From the NCBI GenBank assembly GCA_963841965.1, contig CAWJES010000006.1, positions 6,735-70,734 of the forward strand: 64,000 nucleotides of DNA, written 5' to 3'. Numbering within the stretch: the stretch's first letter is position 1; each line of letters opens with the position of its first letter. This stretch comes from Palsa-459 sp963841965. GTDB lineage: Bacteria > Actinomycetota > Acidimicrobiia > Acidimicrobiales > RAAP-2. Position numbers and translations under genes: made by a program. This document shows, piece after piece, positions 1-8,673 of this stretch. The notes beneath the pieces are model-generated. The model was not told the origin of the DNA. It was given only the letters and a program-made list of their open reading frames with translations, and made no database searches.

Positions 1-18
1 TTGGGTCAAAAAATGCGA

Positions 19-1197
19 TCACGCGGTCAAGTTTCGGTTCGCAAATATGCGACCATATTCGGCCAGCAGCCGGTCGCCGTAGTCCTGCCAGGTGTTTTTT
101 ATGGCGCCTTTGCGATGCGCCGCGTCGCCCATTCGTCCACACAACTCCCGGTCATTGGCAACCCGGAGCATGGCTTCCGCAATATGTTGCGGATCGCGTC
201 CGCGCACAATGAACCCTTCCACGCCATCGGCCACCAAGGTGGTGGCCCCGCTTTCCGGGCTGGCAATGATGGGCAGGCCTGCCGACATTGCTTCCACGAT
301 GGCGCGTGCAAAACCTTCTTCCTGCGAGGGGAAGACAAAGGCGGTGCAGCTTCGCAACACCCCGGCTACCTCCAAATGCGGCAGACGTTGGATGTGGGTA
401 AAGGTGCCGCGCCACCGGGGCCACTCTTTCCGAAAATCGGTTTTCAAATCGCCCACGCAGATCAGTTCCGCTGCAGGCAGTTGCTTTTTCACCAGTTCAA
501 AGGCGCGGAATAGATATTGGTGCCCTTTGCGGAGGCAAATGGTGCCGACGGCGATGAAGCGGGGTGTCGTCGGAACGCTTTCCCGTTTTTTGAAAATGCT
601 GACATCCGCGCCAAACGGGTTGATAAAACATTTTTCAACCGGGACACCGTTTGTCACCATCGAGTCGCGCACAAACAAGGACGGGCAAAGGATCAAGTCC
701 GCGCGTTCCAGTTCACGCTTCATGCGGGCGAAGAACCAGCGCGGGACGGGCACTTTCTCGCCGGGACACCACAAGTCGCACTCGCGCTGCCAATAGCCGT
801 AATAGGTCGCCGGATGGCTGTTGGCGCAGTCCACCACTTTCAACGCGCCGATTTTTTCCGCCCGGTCAAAGGGTTCGGTGGCAAAGCCCGCGATGGCTTG
901 CACCACATTGCATTCGGGAAAAGGCTGGGACAAAAACCAGATTTTCCAAATCGGGAACAATGTGTAAAAGGCCTTTTCCACCCAGATTTGCGGCGCGCAA
1001 TGAAGGAAGGGTTTCAGGGCCAGATGAAACGGCCAACAGCGGCGGTATTTTTCAGCCGACAACCGGGTGCTGTTTTTGTTGGAAATCCAAAGTCTCGCCA
1101 GCGCGTCGCGTTTCGCGAAAGCCCTGGCCGTGTTCGGCAAATGCGCGCCGCCAGCGCTGGTCAGCAGCACGCACGGCGAATTTTTCGACAGCGACAT
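19..1197 (-). CDS. GT4-type glycosyltransferase in the foreign left flank
   Basis: Predicted cytoplasmic glycosyltransferase of the GT-B, family 4 type (about 392 aa), transferring a sugar from a nucleotide donor to a glycan or lipid acceptor. The C-terminal half shows the family hallmarks: a strand ending in AVGTICLRKGHQYLF, then FPSQEEGFARAIVEAMSAG (the E-x7-E donor-binding motif) and GLPIIASPESG. I start it at the ATG at 1197 (MSLSKNSPCVLLTSAGG), the usual first beta strand; the frame is open further upstream only because it runs across the contig join into fumC sequence. It lies 8 bp after the stop of the preceding partial frame, so the two were probably one operon. Base composition is clearly lower in GC than the core. 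Acceptor and sugar are unknown. Confidence 0.8.
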   Translation of the reverse strand: MSLSKNSPCVLLTSAGGAHLPNTARAFAKRDALARLWISNKNSTRLSAEKYRRCWPFHLALKPFLHCAPQIWVEKAFYTLFPIWKIWFLSQPFPECNVVQAIAGFATEPFDRAEKIGALKVVDCANSHPATYYGYWQRECDLWCPGEKVPVPRWFFARMKRELERADLILCPSLFVRDSMVTNGVPVEKCFINPFGADVSIFKKRESVPTTPRFIAVGTICLRKGHQYLFRAFELVKKQLPAAELICVGDLKTDFRKEWPRWRGTFTHIQRLPHLEVAGVLRSCTAFVFPSQEEGFARAIVEAMSAGLPIIASPESGATTLVADGVEGFIVRGRDPQHIAEAMLRVANDRELCGRMGDAAHRKGAIKNTWQDYGDRLLAEYGRIFANRNLTA

Positions 1198-1205
1198 GAG
1201 GCGGA

Positions 1206-1328
1206 TTATTTCCAGTCGGGGCGATTGTTTTGGCGTTGGCGTGAGCCAAAAAACTGGCCGAACGTATGCGCGTTGTAACGCAGCCAGTAGCGGTATCGAC
1301 CGGGGTTTGCCGAAGGGTCGGCCAGGTC
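1206..1328 (-). CDS. C-terminal fragment of an unidentified protein in the left flank
   Basis: About 40 codons of a protein ending in NNRPDWK with a TAA stop at 1206-1208, immediately upstream of the glycosyltransferase. Upstream of about 1328 the same frame becomes fumC sequence, so the N-terminal part is missing. The segment (around GRYRYWLRYNAHTFGQFF) reads like a real protein end but I do not recognise the family. Its value is mainly in locating the chimeric join. Confidence 0.4.
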   Translation of the reverse strand, partial: DLADPSANPGRYRYWLRYNAHTFGQFFGSRQRQNNRPDWK

Positions 1329-2426
1329 GCACCACCGGCTTGCAGACGTTGAGCTCGAGGTTCCCCCGCGGGATCCCGGCGCGATCCCGATGGCCGTGTC
1401 GTTTCCGAACACCTGGATGCACACCATGATCATCGCCTCGGACTGGGTCGGATTGACCTTCCCGGGCATGATCGAGCTGCCGGGCTGGTTCGCGGGCAGG
1501 ACGAGCTCGCCGAGGCCGCTTCGCGGTCCCGAGCCCAGCCACCGCAGGTCGTGGGCGATCTTGGAGAGGCTCGCGGCAAGCGTGCGGACCGCACCGTGCG
1601 CGAAGACCAGCGCGTCATGTGCAGCGAGCGCGGCGAACTTGTTGGGGGCCGTCGCGAAGGGCTCCTGCGTCAGGCTCGCGATGGCGGCGGCGACCCGCTC
1701 GCCGAACTCGGGATGCGTGTTGAGCCCGGTGCCGACTGCCGTGCCGCCCGCGGCGAGCTCGTAGAGGCCTGGCAGGGACGCCTCGATGCGCAGCAGGTCC
1801 GCGTCGAGCTGGGCGACGTAGCCCGAGAACTCCTGGCCCAACGTGAGCGGAACCGCATCCATCAGGTGCGTCCGCCCGATCTTCGTGATCCCCTCGAACG
1901 CCTCCGCCTTCGCCGAGAGGGCGTCGCGCAGTGCGGCGACCGCCGGGACGAGGCGGCCGCGCAGCTCGAGCACCGCGGCGATGTGCATCGCCGTCGGGAA
2001 CGTGTCGTTCGAGGATTGCGAGCAGTTGACGTCGTCATTGGGGTGGACCGGGACCTTCGACCCGAGCACGCCTCCGGCGAGCTCGATCGCGCGGTTCGAG
2101 ATCACCTCGTTGACGTTCATGTTCGACTGGGTCCCGCTGCCGGTCTGCCAGACACGGAGCGGGAACTCGTCGTCGAGCACGCCGTCGGCGACCTCGCGTG
2201 CCGCGCGTTCGATGAGCTCGGCCCGCTGCCTGTCGAGCTTCCCGAGCTCGAAGTTGACCGTCGCCGACGCTTCTTTCAGCACGCCGAACGCATGGATCAC
2301 GGCCTTGGGCATCGTGTCGGTCCCAATGGCGAAGTGGTGGAGGCTGCGCTCGGTCTGCGCACCCCAGTAGTGCTCTGCCGGAACCTCGATCGTTCCCATC
2401 GTGTCTGATTCGGTGCGGGTGGTCAC
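1329..2426 (-). CDS. fumC: Fumarate hydratase class II, 3' end lost at the contig join and frameshifted
   Basis: Class II fumarase of the citric acid cycle, interconverting fumarate and L-malate as a cytoplasmic homotetramer. The N-terminus (AEHYWGAQTERS), the TGSGTQSNMNVNEVI block, GRTHLMDAVPLTLGQ and the signature GSSIMPGKVNPTQSE are intact. About 350 residues are in one frame, against about 460 usual. Near base 1370, within a run of five G, the frame shifts: the expected GNLELNVxKPVV continues in the neighbouring frame, then homology ends at about 1329 where foreign sequence begins. The GTG start at 2426 overlaps the nfo stop (GTGA), implying translational coupling. An ATG at 2399 is a second possible start. 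The lost C-terminus would carry the last helices of the active-site bundle, so the piece shown is not functional as written. Confidence 0.9.
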
Positions 2427-3361
2427 GCGTCCTCCTTGACCGGACGAGCCTTCCGCGTCGCGGGCACCTTCCGCAACTTGGTCCGCAGGGCCCGACCCGC
2501 AGCGAGGATCCGCCTCGCCTCAGCCACGTCGCTCGCCCTGGGCCCGTCCCCGTCTCCGGGCACCTCGAGAAGCGCCGGGAGGCCGTCGAGCAGCGGATGG
2601 CCGAGGAGCGCTGCGAGCCCCTCCTCGCCGATGCTGCCATCGCCCAGGTTCTCGTGCCGGTCCCGGTTCGCGCCCAGTGGGACCTTGGAGTCGTTCAGGT
2701 GCAGGCATCCAAGCCGGTCGAGCCCGAACCGCTGTTCGACCTCGGCCACGAGGGCATCGGCGCCTGCGAGCGACGAGTAGTCCACGCCGCTCGCCCACAG
2801 GTGCTGGGTGTCGATGCAGATCCCGAGCCGGACGTCGCCACCCGCCTCGTCGATCACCCGCTCGAGCTCCTCGAGGGTGCGCCCGACCGTCCCTCCCGCG
2901 CCGGCCGCGTTCTCGAGGAGTATCGGACATGGCGGCGAGGTCCCGTCGAGTGGAGCCTCGGCCTCGTCGAGGGCCTGGCGCAGTGCCGCGGCCACCTGGC
3001 CGACCACCGTGTCGGTGCCCGCGCCCTTGTGGCTTCCGATGTGCAGGACGAGCCCGGAGGCACCCATCCCCCGGGCCACCGCCAGGTTGTTCGTCAGGCA
3101 TTCGACGCTGCGGGCGAACAGCATCTCGTCGGCGGCGGCGAGATTGATGAGGTACGTCGCATGGCAGTAGGTCAGCCTGACCTCGGGGTGTGCGTTCTGC
3201 GCGACTCGGTACGCCGCGAGCAGGTCGGGCGAGTACTGGCTCGGCTTCCACGCGCGCGGGCTCTGCGTGAAGACCTGCACGGCATCGGCGCCGATCGCCG
3301 CCCCGCGCTCGAGCGCCCCGACGAGCGTGCCACCGCCACGCACGTGGGCTCCGATCAGCAC
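2423..3361 (-). CDS. nfo: Deoxyribonuclease IV (AP endonuclease)
   Basis: Endonuclease IV (312 aa), a TIM-barrel metalloenzyme that cuts 5' of abasic sites in base-excision repair, binding three zinc ions. It begins MLIGAHVRGGGTLVGALERG, the standard family start, and keeps the zinc-ligand blocks: YCHATYLINLAA, LVLHIGSHKGAG, LLENAAGAGGTVG, CIDTQHLWASG, CLHLNDSKVPLGANRDRHENLGDGSIGEEG split across the barrel. The tail is basic (KARPVKED). It is first in a two-gene unit with fumC and diverges from the HIT gene, leaving a 43-bp promoter region. Length is slightly over the usual 280 because of the tail. Confidence 0.95.
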   Translation of the reverse strand: MLIGAHVRGGGTLVGALERGAAIGADAVQVFTQSPRAWKPSQYSPDLLAAYRVAQNAHPEVRLTYCHATYLINLAAADEMLFARSVECLTNNLAVARGMGASGLVLHIGSHKGAGTDTVVGQVAAALRQALDEAEAPLDGTSPPCPILLENAAGAGGTVGRTLEELERVIDEAGGDVRLGICIDTQHLWASGVDYSSLAGADALVAEVEQRFGLDRLGCLHLNDSKVPLGANRDRHENLGDGSIGEEGLAALLGHPLLDGLPALLEVPGDGDGPRASDVAEARRILAAGRALRTKLRKVPATRKARPVKEDA

Positions 3362-3404
3362 CGGCGAATCCTACCGGTGTCCCTCGCCGGCGCGATGGCC
3401 CGAG

Positions 3405-3920
3405 ATGCCGTCGAGCACCGTGGTAGACCTCGTGACCGTGACCGAGGCGCTGGGAGCAACCGCGTGCTTCACGTGCACCACCCAGTCGCGCGGTGACCTG
3501 GCGCCTCGCGACCGGATCTTCACGACCGGACGGTGGACCGCGGCCCACGCCTTCGACGCGAACCTGGAAGGGTGGGTCGTCCTGTTCCCCGTCCGCCACG
3601 TCCTCGCGCTCGACGAGCTCGACGCAGCGGAGTCCGGGGAGCTCGGGCCGCTGCTCGTCGAGCTCTCGCGCTCGCTTCGCAGCGTCGTCGGGTGCACGAA
3701 GACGTACACCCTCCTGCTAGCCGAGAAGGAGGGGTTCCACCACCTCCACTTCCACGTTGTGCCGCGGAAGGGCGACCTGCCCATGGCGTTCCGGGGATCG
3801 AGGATCTTCGGGCTGCTGGGCAATCCGGACCTCGCCGTCGTTGCCGCTGAGCGGATGGACGCGATCTCCCTCGCGCTGCGAGCGCTCGTGCAGGCAGCCG
3901 TGCCGCACGCATCGAGCTGA
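3405..3920 (+). CDS. HIT family protein
   Basis: Histidine-triad protein, a nucleotide hydrolase or transferase of the cytosol acting on dinucleoside polyphosphates or AMP conjugates. The triad appears as HLHFHVVPR near residue 120, preceded by GWVVLFPVRHVLALDELD, where HIT proteins carry the core strand. The open frame extends upstream to 3267 but this part overlaps nfo antisense and looks non-coding; I choose the ATG at 3405, with a GTG at 3420 as alternative. The substrate cannot be told from sequence. It diverges from nfo and converges with the Fn3 gene. Confidence 0.8.
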   Translation: MPSSTVVDLVTVTEALGATACFTCTTQSRGDLAPRDRIFTTGRWTAAHAFDANLEGWVVLFPVRHVLALDELDAAESGELGPLLVELSRSLRSVVGCTKTYTLLLAEKEGFHHLHFHVVPRKGDLPMAFRGSRIFGLLGNPDLAVVAAERMDAISLALRALVQAAVPHASS

Positions 3921-3969
3921 CCAGGCCGGACCCGAAGCACCCCTCGCCCGGAAGCGGCGTGGCCGATGC

Positions 3970-4437
3970 TCAGCCCCTGAGCGGCGCCGCCGTGACCGTC
4001 GTCGCCGGTCCGGTGCCCAGCACGTTCCTCGGCGTCACCTCGTACGTCGACACGGCCTCGGATGCGTCAGCGATGATGATGGACGAAGCGACGGTCCTCC
4101 ACGAGCGACTGCTGCCGGCTCGCCTGACGATGTAGGCCACGGGGACACCGCTGCGCGACGCCGGCGGCCGCCAGCGAAGCAGCACGCGTCCGGGTCCAGG
4201 TGTCGCGGTGAGGTCGCGAACGGCCGAGGGCGGAGCCTGTCGGGGCAGCGTGGTCAGCGTGTAGCCGGGATTACCGGCGGCGCCGCTCGGCACGGGCACC
4301 GCGATCCCAATCGCGAACAGGACCACCGACACCGCGGTGAACCCGGTCGCGAGCCCGATACGCGCCGCCATCCGCGGCTTGCGCCGTCGGTCCCGGGCGG
4401 CGGTCCGGATGTCGCCGCGACGGGTGGTGGCGCTCAC
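3970..4437 (-). CDS. Membrane-anchored fibronectin type III domain protein
   Basis: Small protein (155 aa) with a basic N-terminus, a single hydrophobic segment at about residues 27-48 (signal anchor or signal peptide), then one Fn3-like beta-sandwich: residues about 68-150 contain PPSAVRDLTATPGPGRVLLRW, the usual A-B strand pattern, and a YEVTPRNVLGTG end. Fn3 domains are extracellular binding or spacer modules. The start overlaps the DUF4012 gene stop by 4 bp, so the two are co-translated and likely act together at the cell surface. No catalytic residues are seen. Confidence 0.65.
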   Translation of the reverse strand: MSATTRRGDIRTAARDRRRKPRMAARIGLATGFTAVSVVLFAIGIAVPVPSGAAGNPGYTLTTLPRQAPPSAVRDLTATPGPGRVLLRWRPPASRSGVPVAYIVRRAGSSRSWRTVASSIIIADASEAVSTYEVTPRNVLGTGPATTVTAAPLRG

Positions 4438-6251
4438 CGACCGACCTCGTAGGTGAGTGTCTCTGGGGAACCGAGCGTGAAGGGCGACGCACGGGGTCCC
4501 GAGACAGTCCAGCCGGGTCCGTGGACGCTCACGGATGCCAGGACCGGGTTGAGCATTGGCTGGGGCACGAGGTGGATCACGAAGCGTCCGCCGGCGACCG
4601 CTCGCGGGAGGGTCGTGAAGAAGTAGACCTTCGTGGCGTGCTGGGGAAGCACACTCGAGGAGTATCCCGTGAGGACTAGACCCGACTCGCGCACGCCCCC
4701 CGAGACGAGTGACCCCGATGGTGACCAGAGGTAGGAGTTCGAGATGTACTGGCCGGGGACCGTCGAGCCGTTCCCCGCCGGCCCGAGCTGGTAGGAAGGC
4801 GCCTGGCCTGCGGGAGCGTTGTTGCGGATCGTCAGCGTGGTCGCCACCTGGGCACCCCCGTTCGCGAGCAGCGTGACGTCAAAGTGCTCGTCCAGCCATA
4901 TGTAGTAGTCCATCTTGTCGGCGACGGCGCTCTCGTTGGCGAGATGGAACGTGCTGCCCGGCTGGACCGTGTCGACCTTCCCGGATGCGCCGAGGTGGAC
5001 GATCGCCCGCTCGACGGTCGGCTGCGCACTCCACAGGAGAAGGTGTCGTCCGGGGACCTGGGCGGCGAGCGCACGCAGGTAGGCGACCTGGTCGTGACTC
5101 GTGGATCGGATCCTTCGCAGCAGGGCGGTGGCGATCTCGTCGAGCGTCGAGTACCTCGGGCCCTGGCTACCTGCTGGATAGGCCGCATACAGGTCGTGCA
5201 AGACGACGGTCGAGAAGTTCGACGCGGTCAGCTCGCCTGGGACCCCGGGCACGACCAGCGGACCGGTCACGCCGAGGAGCGCAGCCATCGCCGGCACATC
5301 GAGCGCGACGATGTCGTCCACCGTGGTCCCGGTGGCCTCCTTGTACATCGCCGCGGCGGTCGACGCTGACCAGGAGAAGTCGGCCGGTGCGTTGACGATG
5401 CGCCAGTTGCTCGCGGCGCCGTCCGGATAGAAGTAGGCGCGCGTGCCCGGGCTCGATCGGACATCGACCGGCGAGGGGAGATTGAGGTCGTAGCTGTGGC
5501 CCGACGCTCCGACGGAGATCGTCGTCCCGTGCACGCGAAGCAGGCTGTACGAGAGGATCGCCCCCTGGTCTCGCATCTCGGCATTGTTCTCCGGGAGCAC
5601 GAGCACGGTGGACGTACCGCCATTCCCGAAGATCGACCTGCCGACGGTGAGCGCATCGGTGACGTCGGTGAGCGACGCGACAGCGCGGGAGACCTTGCGA
5701 TTGAACACGGCTCGCTCGTGGCCAACAGGGCCGAACAGATCGCCGACCGGTCGTTCCAGTGTCGCCAACGTCGCAGCCGCGGATGCGACCTTTCCCTGCA
5801 GCGTCGTGAGGCTGCCGATCGAGATGCTGCCTCCGGCGTCATGCTGCTGGAAAGTGTCCAGCGCCCGCAGGATGCTGATGCCGCTTGTCGAGGCGGTCGA
5901 AGCGTCCTGGAACAGCGTCGAGGCCCCGCGCACCTCGCCCCCGAGGTAGGGGATCCACTGCACGACACGCAGGACCCCGGTGGACATCAGCGCACTGCTC
6001 GCAGCTTCGCTGTCAGCCCGAGCCAGCTCGAGATGCGACTCGAGGTCGGCCCTGCCTGCCCTCGTGGACGCACTCAGGAGGTTCCGCTGGACGTATTGGA
6101 CCTCGGCGAGCGCCGCTTCGCCGTGCGAGCGCGCACGCAGTGCCGCGAACGCCCCGAGCCCTGCGAGCACGATGAGCACGATGAGCACGATGAGTGCGGC
6201 AGCCAACAGTGTCCACCGGTTGGCGAGGTGCCTCGATGCGCGGCGCGTCAC
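4434..6251 (-). CDS. DUF4012 domain membrane protein
   Basis: Large protein of about 605 aa of the DUF4012 family, which has no established function and recurs in polysaccharide loci of Actinobacteria and Chloroflexota. After a short basic start (VTRRASRHLANRW, GTG at 6251) comes one strongly hydrophobic helix at residues 14-40; the rest should be outside the membrane. The family block with LPENNAEMRDQGA is clear, and the C-terminal third looks like a beta-rich domain. The helix is partly encoded by a 9-bp triplication. The open frame continues upstream to 6407 but that part lacks protein character. It is divergent from the first glycosyltransferase across about 210 bp, which must carry promoters for both directions. 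Confidence 0.8.
   Translation of the reverse strand: MTRRASRHLANRWTLLAAALIVLIVLIVLAGLGAFAALRARSHGEAALAEVQYVQRNLLSASTRAGRADLESHLELARADSEAASSALMSTGVLRVVQWIPYLGGEVRGASTLFQDASTASTSGISILRALDTFQQHDAGGSISIGSLTTLQGKVASAAATLATLERPVGDLFGPVGHERAVFNRKVSRAVASLTDVTDALTVGRSIFGNGGTSTVLVLPENNAEMRDQGAILSYSLLRVHGTTISVGASGHSYDLNLPSPVDVRSSPGTRAYFYPDGAASNWRIVNAPADFSWSASTAAAMYKEATGTTVDDIVALDVPAMAALLGVTGPLVVPGVPGELTASNFSTVVLHDLYAAYPAGSQGPRYSTLDEIATALLRRIRSTSHDQVAYLRALAAQVPGRHLLLWSAQPTVERAIVHLGASGKVDTVQPGSTFHLANESAVADKMDYYIWLDEHFDVTLLANGGAQVATTLTIRNNAPAGQAPSYQLGPAGNGSTVPGQYISNSYLWSPSGSLVSGGVRESGLVLTGYSSSVLPQHATKVYFFTTLPRAVAGGRFVIHLVPQPMLNPVLASVSVHGPGWTVSGPRASPFTLGSPETLTYEVGR
6165..6191. repeat. Three tandem copies of a 9-bp unit in the DUF4012 gene
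   Basis: GAGCACGAT occurs three times in a row. On the coding strand it gives a repeated I-V-L tripeptide in the membrane helix. Nine-bp units keep frame, so copy-number change would lengthen or shorten the helix by three residues per unit. Confidence 0.9.
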
Positions 6252-6463
6252 CGACAAACACTGCCACGCCGTTGCCCGAAGACACTGCCCGTCGCCGCGG
6301 ACGATCCAAGGCTGGACGGCTGGTCGAGGCAGGCGCCCGAGCGCTGACACTGCGGCGGGCGGCACGCGCACCTGACCGCCCCCATCGGAACGCACCCGGT
6401 CTCGCATGCGTCACGTCGCGTGCACCGGCGCGCCGGTGCCAAACTCAAGGATGCGGACATTCG

Positions 6464-7567
6464 GTGGTGCCCGTGTCGCCAGATAGTCCGGACGCGATCC
6501 CGCTCCTCCTCGATGTGTCCGCGTTGCGACGCCCGGGATCCGACCGCGGCATCGGGCGCTTCGTGCGACAGGTTCGATCGAGCGCCGAACGCATGGGATC
6601 CGTTCGCGTCACCGAATACGAGGGGACAAGCGGACCGGGAGGCTCGAGGTGGTCGGAGTGGACCGAGCTGCCGGCGCGGGTGCGCGCGGTGCACCGGCAC
6701 GGTGGCCTCTACCACGCGACCACGCCGTACCACCTGGCTCCCCCGTACGGCGCGAGGAGCATCGTGTCAGTGCTGGACATCATCCCGCTCGACGTTCCCG
6801 GCTACCTGCAGACGGGGGCGAAGTCGAGAGCCTTCTTCTCGCTCGTGCGGCGGTGCAAGGGCGTCGTCGTCCTGTCCGAGCACAGCGCGCAGCGCGTGCA
6901 GGCAGCCCTCGGCGTGGCTCCCGAGCGCGTGGAGGTGTGCCCACTTCCCGTCGGCCTCGACGCGGCGAGCGCCGCCCCTGCGTGCGCATGCGCGTTGGAC
7001 GACCTGCCTGCTGTGTTCGTGTCCACCATCGCCGACGTGGTCGCGGTTGACCCGCGGAAGCGCCTTGCATGGCTGTTCACACTTGCGGCAAGGCTGCGGG
7101 AGTCGGCGATCGGCCTCGTCATCGCGGGAACCGGGACCGAGCGGCTGGCGCTATCGAACGTGACCGGTCTCGGCCGACTCTGCGACCGCCATCTCGCCGA
7201 GATGCTGCAGCGGTCCCTGTGCTTCGTGTACGCCAGCGCCTACGAGGGTCAAGGGCTCCCGCCGCAGGAGGCGCTATCGCTCGGCGTCCCCGTCGTGGCC
7301 CTGCGAAACACGAGCCTTCCCGAGATGCTCGGCCCAGGGGCACTCTGGGTCGAGGAGCCGCCCGATCCGTCGCTGGACGATGCTGCGCTTCGCGCCGATG
7401 TGTTCGGCCGCGTGGACGCGATGGCCGAGCAGGTACTGCGGCTCGCGGGCGACGCGCAGCTCCGAGCGGCCACCGGAGCCGCCGGCATGACCCATGTCGG
7501 CGCCTTCACCGTGCAGCGGTTCGATGCGACGCTCGAGGGGATCTACCGGAGAGCTGCGGATGCATAG
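6464..7567 (+). CDS. GT4-type glycosyltransferase, first of three
   Basis: GT-B fold glycosyltransferase (about 367 aa). The N-terminal domain has LLLDVSALRRPGSDRGIGRF, a glycine-rich start typical of mannosyltransferase-like GT4 enzymes that assemble surface glycans. Between the domains is VSVLDIIPLDVPGY, then VVVLSEHSAQRV. The C-terminal donor domain has IVIAGTGTE-like strands and ASAYEGQGLPPQEALSLGVP, which includes the E-x7-E motif. The start is uncertain: the open frame begins at 6194 but upstream residues look like shadow; I take the GTG at 6464 preceded by AAGGA. It overlaps the next gene by 8 bp, so translation is coupled. Confidence 0.8.
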   Translation: MVPVSPDSPDAIPLLLDVSALRRPGSDRGIGRFVRQVRSSAERMGSVRVTEYEGTSGPGGSRWSEWTELPARVRAVHRHGGLYHATTPYHLAPPYGARSIVSVLDIIPLDVPGYLQTGAKSRAFFSLVRRCKGVVVLSEHSAQRVQAALGVAPERVEVCPLPVGLDAASAAPACACALDDLPAVFVSTIADVVAVDPRKRLAWLFTLAARLRESAIGLVIAGTGTERLALSNVTGLGRLCDRHLAEMLQRSLCFVYASAYEGQGLPPQEALSLGVPVVALRNTSLPEMLGPGALWVEEPPDPSLDDAALRADVFGRVDAMAEQVLRLAGDAQLRAATGAAGMTHVGAFTVQRFDATLEGIYRRAADA

Positions 7568-8630
7568 CGTCTTCATGAACGCGAGCATCCGGAATCGCGG
7601 GATCAGCGGAACCTCGATGATCGTCGACCAGATCGAAGCGCTGCTGGAGCGCCAGGCCGACGTGGTCCTCGACGTCGCCCAGGGCCCCGCGCCGGTCGCC
7701 GGATTGGGTCCGGCCGGCCGGGCGATCCGTCTCGCTCAAGGCGTGTGGTGGGACGGCTGGGCAGCCGGACGCCGGTCGCGCACCGACGCCGCGATCTATC
7801 CGACCGCTGTCGGCGGTTGGCTGTCCCGATCGGGCAGGAACATCCTCATCGTCCACGACCTGATGCTGTTCGACCGATCCCTCGAGTACGACCGCGGGTT
7901 CAGGCTCACGAGCACGGTCACCTTCTTCCTCTCGGCCGTGTCGGCCGACGTGATCGTCACGCCGTCGGCGTGGAGCAAGCGTGAGATCGCCCGACGATGG
8001 CCATGGGCGTCGAAGAAGTGCGTCGTCGTTCCGTGGCCGTCGCGTCTGGAGCCGAGGGGCGGGCCGCGCAAGGTCTGGAGCGGTCCGGGCAGGCCGAACG
8101 TCCTCATGGTCTCGTCGGTCGACCCGCACAAGAACCATCGCCGGGGCATCGAGGTCGTGGAGCGTGCTCGAGCAGCCAGCGGCGCAGACTTCTCGCTGAC
8201 GATCGTGGGGCCGCGCGGTCGTGCCGAGGACGAACTGCGCATCGCGACGGCCCTCCACGACCCTCAGGGATCGTGGATCGTCCGGCGGGACTCGGTCTCC
8301 GATGCGGAGCTCGTCGAGCTGCTCGACACGTCCTTCGCGCTTCTCAACACGTCGCTCGCCGAGGGGTTCGGGCTGCCGCTCCTCGAGGCGGCCGCGCGCG
8401 ACCTCCCGGTCGTGCACTCGCGCGCGGGGGCGCTGAATGAGGTGCTCCCCACTCCGGAGGGTCCGGAGGTGACGACGCAGGACCTCGCCGACGAGATCGT
8501 CGCGCTGCTCGACCCCGACGTCTACGCCGCGCAGGTCGAGCGCGGGAGGACCGCACTCGCGCGGCATGCACCCGAGCGGTTCGAAGCGGCATTCCTCAGC
8601 ATCGTCGTGCCCCATGAGGCAGCGCGATGA
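7560..8630 (+). CDS. GT4-type glycosyltransferase, second of three
   Basis: Glycosyltransferase of about 356 aa. It starts at the ATG at 7560 inside the end of the previous gene (MHSVFMNASIRNRGISG). The N-domain carries NILIVHDLMLF and VIVTPSAWSKREIARRW, the C-domain opens with NVLMVSSVDPHKNHRRGIEV (the usual interdomain GT4 strand) and ends with NTSLAEGFGLPLLEAAARDLPVV, the E-x7-E donor motif. It should work in the cytosol or at the inner membrane face, adding one sugar to the growing lipid-linked repeat. Acceptor unknown. Confidence 0.85.
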   Translation: MHSVFMNASIRNRGISGTSMIVDQIEALLERQADVVLDVAQGPAPVAGLGPAGRAIRLAQGVWWDGWAAGRRSRTDAAIYPTAVGGWLSRSGRNILIVHDLMLFDRSLEYDRGFRLTSTVTFFLSAVSADVIVTPSAWSKREIARRWPWASKKCVVVPWPSRLEPRGGPRKVWSGPGRPNVLMVSSVDPHKNHRRGIEVVERARAASGADFSLTIVGPRGRAEDELRIATALHDPQGSWIVRRDSVSDAELVELLDTSFALLNTSLAEGFGLPLLEAAARDLPVVHSRAGALNEVLPTPEGPEVTTQDLADEIVALLDPDVYAAQVERGRTALARHAPERFEAAFLSIVVPHEAAR

Positions 8631-8673
8631 CCGCGCCACCTGTTCAGACCCGTGGCGCCTCTGACGGAGCGAC

